A stretch of DNA of 64,000 nucleotides, from the NCBI RefSeq assembly GCF_020520425.1, contig NC_079487.1, forward strand, positions 52,676,719 through 52,740,718. Direction: 5' to 3'. Position 1 is the stretch's first letter, and the number at the start of each line of letters is the position of its first letter. Made by a program: the position numbers and the translations under genes. The stretch is from Spinacia oleracea (Eukaryota > Streptophyta > Magnoliopsida > Caryophyllales > Amaranthaceae). The notes below the pieces were generated by a model. That model made no database searches. It was not told the origin of the DNA and saw only the letters and a list, made by a program, of their open reading frames with translations. Of the stretch, positions 42,151 to 64,000 are shown piece by piece.

Positions 42151-42965
42151 ATCTTAGTAATTCGACCGGTCATTAGGAATCTGAAAGAATTCTGACTCTT
42201 CCAAAACTTGTCTGTGACGCCCAACGCAAACTAAGAAGACAAGTCGTAACTTTAGTATGAAGAGCTGAATTTGCAAAATATGCTTGTGCTCCACCTTAAA
42301 TTCTATGACATTGAATATTTTGATTATCCAGAAACTAACCCATACTAGCATTCCTAGTGTTCTTGTGCCAAGAACCAACAATCACAATTATGGTAGTAGG
42401 TCCTTGGTCTTCGTCACCAGCTAACATTACCTTGAAAACTCCAACGGTCAGACTGGATCCATAACTTGTGGATGGAGAAACCTTAAAAAGGCATACGGCA
42501 TTGTTGCAAAATTCCATACTGATCCAAATTAACCTTGCTTAATGAATCATTTGTTAAGGTAAAACGTACGTAACTAGCTATATTAATGTATAATTTTTAC
42601 TTTAGGGTTTACAAATTATAAGGTGAAAAAGCCGCTCCTCTTCTTTTTTACTCCCTTTCCTCTCTTCCTCCTTCAAATCCCTAACTTTTTAAGGGCTACC
42701 ACCAACCATTAAGTTGATGGTAAGCCCCCTTTTTCTTGCTTTTGATTTCATGTTCGTAATAAAAACTCCATTTTCCCCTGATTTATTGATGAAGATTCGT
42801 GCGGTGTTACAACATATGTCATTCTTACGTCTACAATCAATTGAATCAAATTTAATTCAATACCAAAGCTACAATAGATCGAAAGGTCGTTGAAGGCTGT
42901 ATCAAACATCAATGTGAAAGCGGGATCATTGTTTGATCTAATCTACTACGATCGTGATTTTGTCG
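42151..42965. other. Intergenic stretch without a recognisable gene
   Basis: Two short minus-strand frames (42154-42381, 42335-42517) match nothing I know. A C/T-rich part at 42625-42690 looks like a plant 5' leader on the plus strand, but no frame follows it. Confidence 0.4.
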
Positions 42966-42981
42966 GATTAAAATTTCGTTT
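42966..42981. repeat. Target site duplication of the LINE insertion, left copy
   Basis: gattaaaatttcgttt, repeated exactly at 43626-43641. Removing the insert restores gtcggattaaaatttcgttt followed by gatccaaattg. Confidence 0.9.
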
Positions 42982-43625
42982 TTTTTATGCAAGCTTGGAA
43001 CATTACATTAAAAGTTCAAAGATACAAAAGCGTCATAAGAGTTCATGGAGGCCTATCCTCCATCAAAAGATCCAGAACAAACTATGGTGCTTGTTCAATA
43101 ATACATATATTATGATTAGCAATAATATCAGTTCTACACATCCTTGCCATTCTATCAGCAACTTGATTGATTCCCCTGGCTTCAAATTCCAACTTGATAT
43201 CCTGCATTGTTGCACAATAATGAAGTTAGCATCCCTTATGGTCTCCCCTAGCCCAATTTTGTTGATTACCTTCTGAGAGTCCGAGTTAACAGTGACCCTA
43301 GACCATCCTTGCTCCTTGATAACCTGCAAAGTAACTAGAATGGCACACAATTCCCCCATAAGAGCTGATTGGGTACAACATTTCTGCTGAAAACCCAGAA
43401 TCCACTCCCCCTTCTCATCTCTAACAAGCCCCGCAATACTAGCATCGGATTCTACATTTATGAATGAGGTGTCACCGTTAGCTTTGAGCCAACCAGGTGG
43501 TAGTGGTTTCCAAGAAGGTAGGTTGGTAAAGGTGGGAGAGAATGAGGTCAGGCTACAAGGCTTGGAAGTGTGGTATTCCCAGGCGAGAGCTTGGGCTTCC
43601 GAAGTGCACCTTACCGTAGAGTTTT
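42982..43625 (-). mobile_element. 5'-truncated LINE insertion with RNase H domain (644 bp)
   Basis: Flanked by a perfect 16-bp direct repeat. An oligo(T) run at 42981-42987 is the poly(A) tail of a minus-strand insertion. In sense the body encodes LPPGWLKANGDTSFINVESD, ASIAGLVRDEKGEWILGF, SALMGELCAILVTLQVIKEQ and VNSDSQKVINKIG, a plant RVT_3-type RNase H with catalytic acidic residues (D in GDTSF, E in GELCAI, D in VNSDS). The end is degenerate. 5' truncation and long TSD are typical of target-primed reverse transcription. Confidence 0.85.
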
Positions 43626-43641
43626 GATTAAAATTTCGTTT
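43626..43641. repeat. Target site duplication of the LINE insertion, right copy
   Basis: Identical to 42966-42981. Confidence 0.9.
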
Positions 43642-43697
43642 GATCCAAATTGTTTTGCATTTGTTTGTTTTGATTTCTTGTAGATGTCGTATGACTA

Positions 43698-43703
43698 TTT
43701 TAT
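43698..43703 (-). terminator. Possible polyadenylation signal of the valyl-tRNA synthetase gene
   Basis: Sense AATAAA about 330 bases after the stop codon. The stretch 43704-44034 has no gene and is probably 3' untranslated sequence. No transcript data, so tentative. Confidence 0.35.
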
Positions 43704-44034
43704 TAATGAAGTAATTTTTACCTTAAAAAAAAAGTACAATTAAAAAAATAAAAATCAAGATTTATGTTTAACAACCTCTATACAAGAATTTACAAGAGTC
43801 AAAATTGCATGATAGCGTTGCTTTGAATCACCATATTAAGCCTTGAATGGTACCTAGCTATCACAGGTGACATGTCCAAAATCTCCTGAACATCTACATC
43901 TTTTCTTCTGACAGCTAAAACGTTTTCAACCTGGAGATGCGCAATATTCACCATTATTATACATAACATAATTTACAGGATCTTGCACAAAAAACAAAAA
44001 AATAACCCAGAAGAAACAACAAATAAATGACTCA

Positions 44035-61768
<17,734 letters not shown>

Positions 61769-64000
61769 CTGCATTCATCAGAAAGTATATGATATTATTA
61801 CAAAGTAAAAGGATGCATAAAATGCGAGGATCTCTAACAAGTCTATATACCATCATGTGTCTTATAGACTAAATGATTTATCATATGTTTCTTGAGATGT
61901 TGGGCACAACATAGGCGTTTTTAAGCAACTTAAGTGACATTCAACAGGACTATAAGAACGGTGAATGTATTTTTCTGGTCCAAAGAAACTAGTCCTCTGC
62001 TGTTATACATTGCTTTATCTTTTACTGAAATCTCCTTTATCTCGAGGGAGGAAAACACACACAAAAAAGGACTAACGTAAATTTGATAAGTTGATAAGAC
62101 ATTTCCAGATGGTGCAATTAGGCAAGACAAAGGATCTGTAAATATCTAATCACATAAGAAGATTCAGTACACATATAGTATTGTAGAGAAATACTCGAAA
62201 GAGCAAATTAGCTGTTTTGGGATGAATGCCTGATTTATCATGCCAGTTGAGGAAGTTATTACATTAGATCACCACAAACAATTCAAATTGGATCTAACTA
62301 TACGAGGCAGTTACAATATAATCTAAAGCCTACAAAACTTAGAGAAGCATCCTGGAAGCATTAAATGAGGAAAATACAATTAAAAAAGGTTGGATTCTCC
62401 GCGCCATTCCCCTACTATTTTCTTTAATGTGCAAATGCCATATTTTTTTTTCATATTGTACGAGACATTAAACACCTCAGAACCCACCCCAAAATTTCCA
62501 CTTTGTAAGGAATCAAAATCATCATTTTGAAGATGTCACTAATGATGCAATAATGATACCGCCTACATTCTTGAATGTTTTTATCGGTCCGTTTTAAGAC
62601 AATCCAATATAAGTACACTTGTCACATGAATCTCAATAGAATCTAACTCATGTGGGTAGGAAAAAGAAATAATTAAGAGATTTAATGGGGTTAAAAGTTT
62701 ATTTAGGAGTAAACAAGTGGGCCGTTTGGATATTTATAAGGGTATCATGGGGATAACTATTGGATACATAAGAAAAGATTTCAAAATGGACTAAGAAAAA
62801 GGAACAACTCAATACAGAAAGAGAACTAACATTCAAGAACGGAGGAAATAATTCTTTCATTCTACCTACGATGTAGCAACTATAAAGTAGTAAATGACAA
62901 TACCACAAATAGATTGAGGTGGATGATCTCTAAGCATAAGCAACTGATTGCAAAGGACAAATCTCGATTCAAAACCAAACTTCCATTCAAAACCCGAATA
63001 CAAATTCCAAGTAAACACATTTCTAGGTCAAACACATTCCGAGTCCGAATTTTCAATTCCGGTCCCTAATTCAAGGCTCCAAAATTTAATCTGCCAGTCC
63101 AATTTTCAATCCGAAATTCCAATTCAAAGCTACAAAATTCAAATCCTCGAGTCCAAATCCTAAATTCAGACTCAAAGTCAAAGTAAGTTACATTTCCGGG
63201 CCTCATTTACAAAATCGATGCCAAACCCCAACTCCGAGCCACAATTCCAAACAAAATCATGTACCAACTCAAAAAAACGGGTACCGGCCCCAAAACCGAG
63301 CACCCTGAGCCCCGGTTCCGAAAGCCGGGCAAAAAGAAATCCGGAGCATCTTATCCGAATCAAAAATAAATTTATACAAGTCGGTTACAAGACGCAAATG
63401 TTGTCTCAAACTTGGCCCACCAAGCAACGACACAAACGGGTTGCTTGTTTGAAGGGATGGAAGGGATAAATTTTTTCTTATCCCAACTCCCCTTCATCCT
63501 ATGTTTGTTTGCAAAGAATTGGGTTTTTATTAGGGATAGAGTGATGCGTAAATAAGACCATTAAATTGCAATCTAACTCACACAAATTATAAACTGATAT
63601 TTCGAGTTGGTAAATCACACTGAAATCCTAATCGAATCCCCGAAGCTTAGAAGATCACTCTTAAAACTCCCAAGTATGAGACCCAAGTCCTAGAAACACT
63701 TCTGAATCTATGCAAAGGCTTACTTACGTTCAAACCACTCGTGGAATTAAACACAAGCAACGAAAGAATAAAAATTTCAATTAAGCAAAGCTCCTAATTT
63801 TATTTAATTCTCAATAATCTCTATAATAGAAATTACACGTCTAGCTCATAGTTTTTATTTAATTCTCAATAATCTCTGTAATAGAAATTACAAGTCTTAT
63901 TATATAGGAGTATGACTAATAGTAGTCCTATATGAAAAAAAACTCTAAAAGCTATCCTAGTTAAATAAAATAAGATACTAGAAAATAAAGTCCTAGATAA
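61769..64000 (-). other. Upstream intron of the valyl-tRNA synthetase gene, incomplete
   Basis: No exon that continues the protein upstream of YVDREFG is visible, so this is probably one intron running past the right edge. It contains a stretch of attcaaa/ccaattc-rich low-complexity sequence (62960-63190) and a duplicated 44-bp block (63799-63898). The ORFs at 62948-63163 and 63218-63469 arise from that composition. Confidence 0.5.
63799..63898. repeat. Two-copy direct repeat (44 bp, offset about 57)
   Basis: tttatttaattctcaataat followed by ctct(a/g)taatagaaattaca and (c/a)gtct occurs at 63799-63842 and 63855-63898. It is followed by tattatatagga. This could be the start of another LTR that continues past the edge. 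Confidence 0.7.

Overview
This is eukaryotic nuclear DNA from a dicot plant. It holds plant-type Ty1/copia and Ty3/gypsy retrotransposons, Stowaway-type MITEs, LINE fragments and part of an intron-rich nuclear gene for an organellar valyl-tRNA synthetase. The LTR sequences look like those I associate with Amaranthaceae/Caryophyllales (spinach, beet, quinoa), but that placement is inference from memory. No rRNA, tRNA or CRISPR array is evident.

Positions 1-36858 are one nest of LTR retrotransposons, all in minus orientation. The oldest shell is E, a Tat/Retand-like gypsy element whose 5' LTR is at 36285-36858. Its gag was entered twice: by F, a complete young copia element (24727-35050, TSD ttatc), and by D, an Athila-like gypsy element whose LTR ends at 24005. 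D was entered by B, a Tat/Ogre-like gypsy element whose LTR ends at 17928. B was entered in its reverse transcriptase by A, an Athila-like gypsy element whose LTR ends at 10424. A was entered in its pol region by C, a copia element whose LTR ends at 5963 and which runs off the left edge. A, B, D and E are dead (stops, frameshifts, internal deletions). C and F keep open reading frames. F has LTRs that differ at about four positions by eye, intact gag and pol, and a third 588-codon ORF in the env position.

Positions 36859-43730 are a graveyard: a gene or transposon remnant, a truncated plus-strand LTR (H), a truncated Athila-like copy related to A (G), a Stowaway MITE and LINE 3' ends. One LINE piece has a perfect 16-bp target duplication and an oligo(A) tail.

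Positions 44035-61768 (minus) hold the 3' two thirds of the valyl-tRNA synthetase gene (Arabidopsis EMB2247 type). Sixteen exons can be joined in phase with consensus splice sites to give 649 residues ending at a stop. The 5' exons, including the HIGH motif, lie beyond the right edge. The introns carry only small or old elements: three clear Stowaway MITEs or relatives, a 500-bp TIR element with an 8-bp TSD (hAT-like), an 876-bp long-TIR element, a LINE fragment and a small copia-like remnant. Positions 61769-64000 are the next intron as far as I can see, with no recognisable exon.
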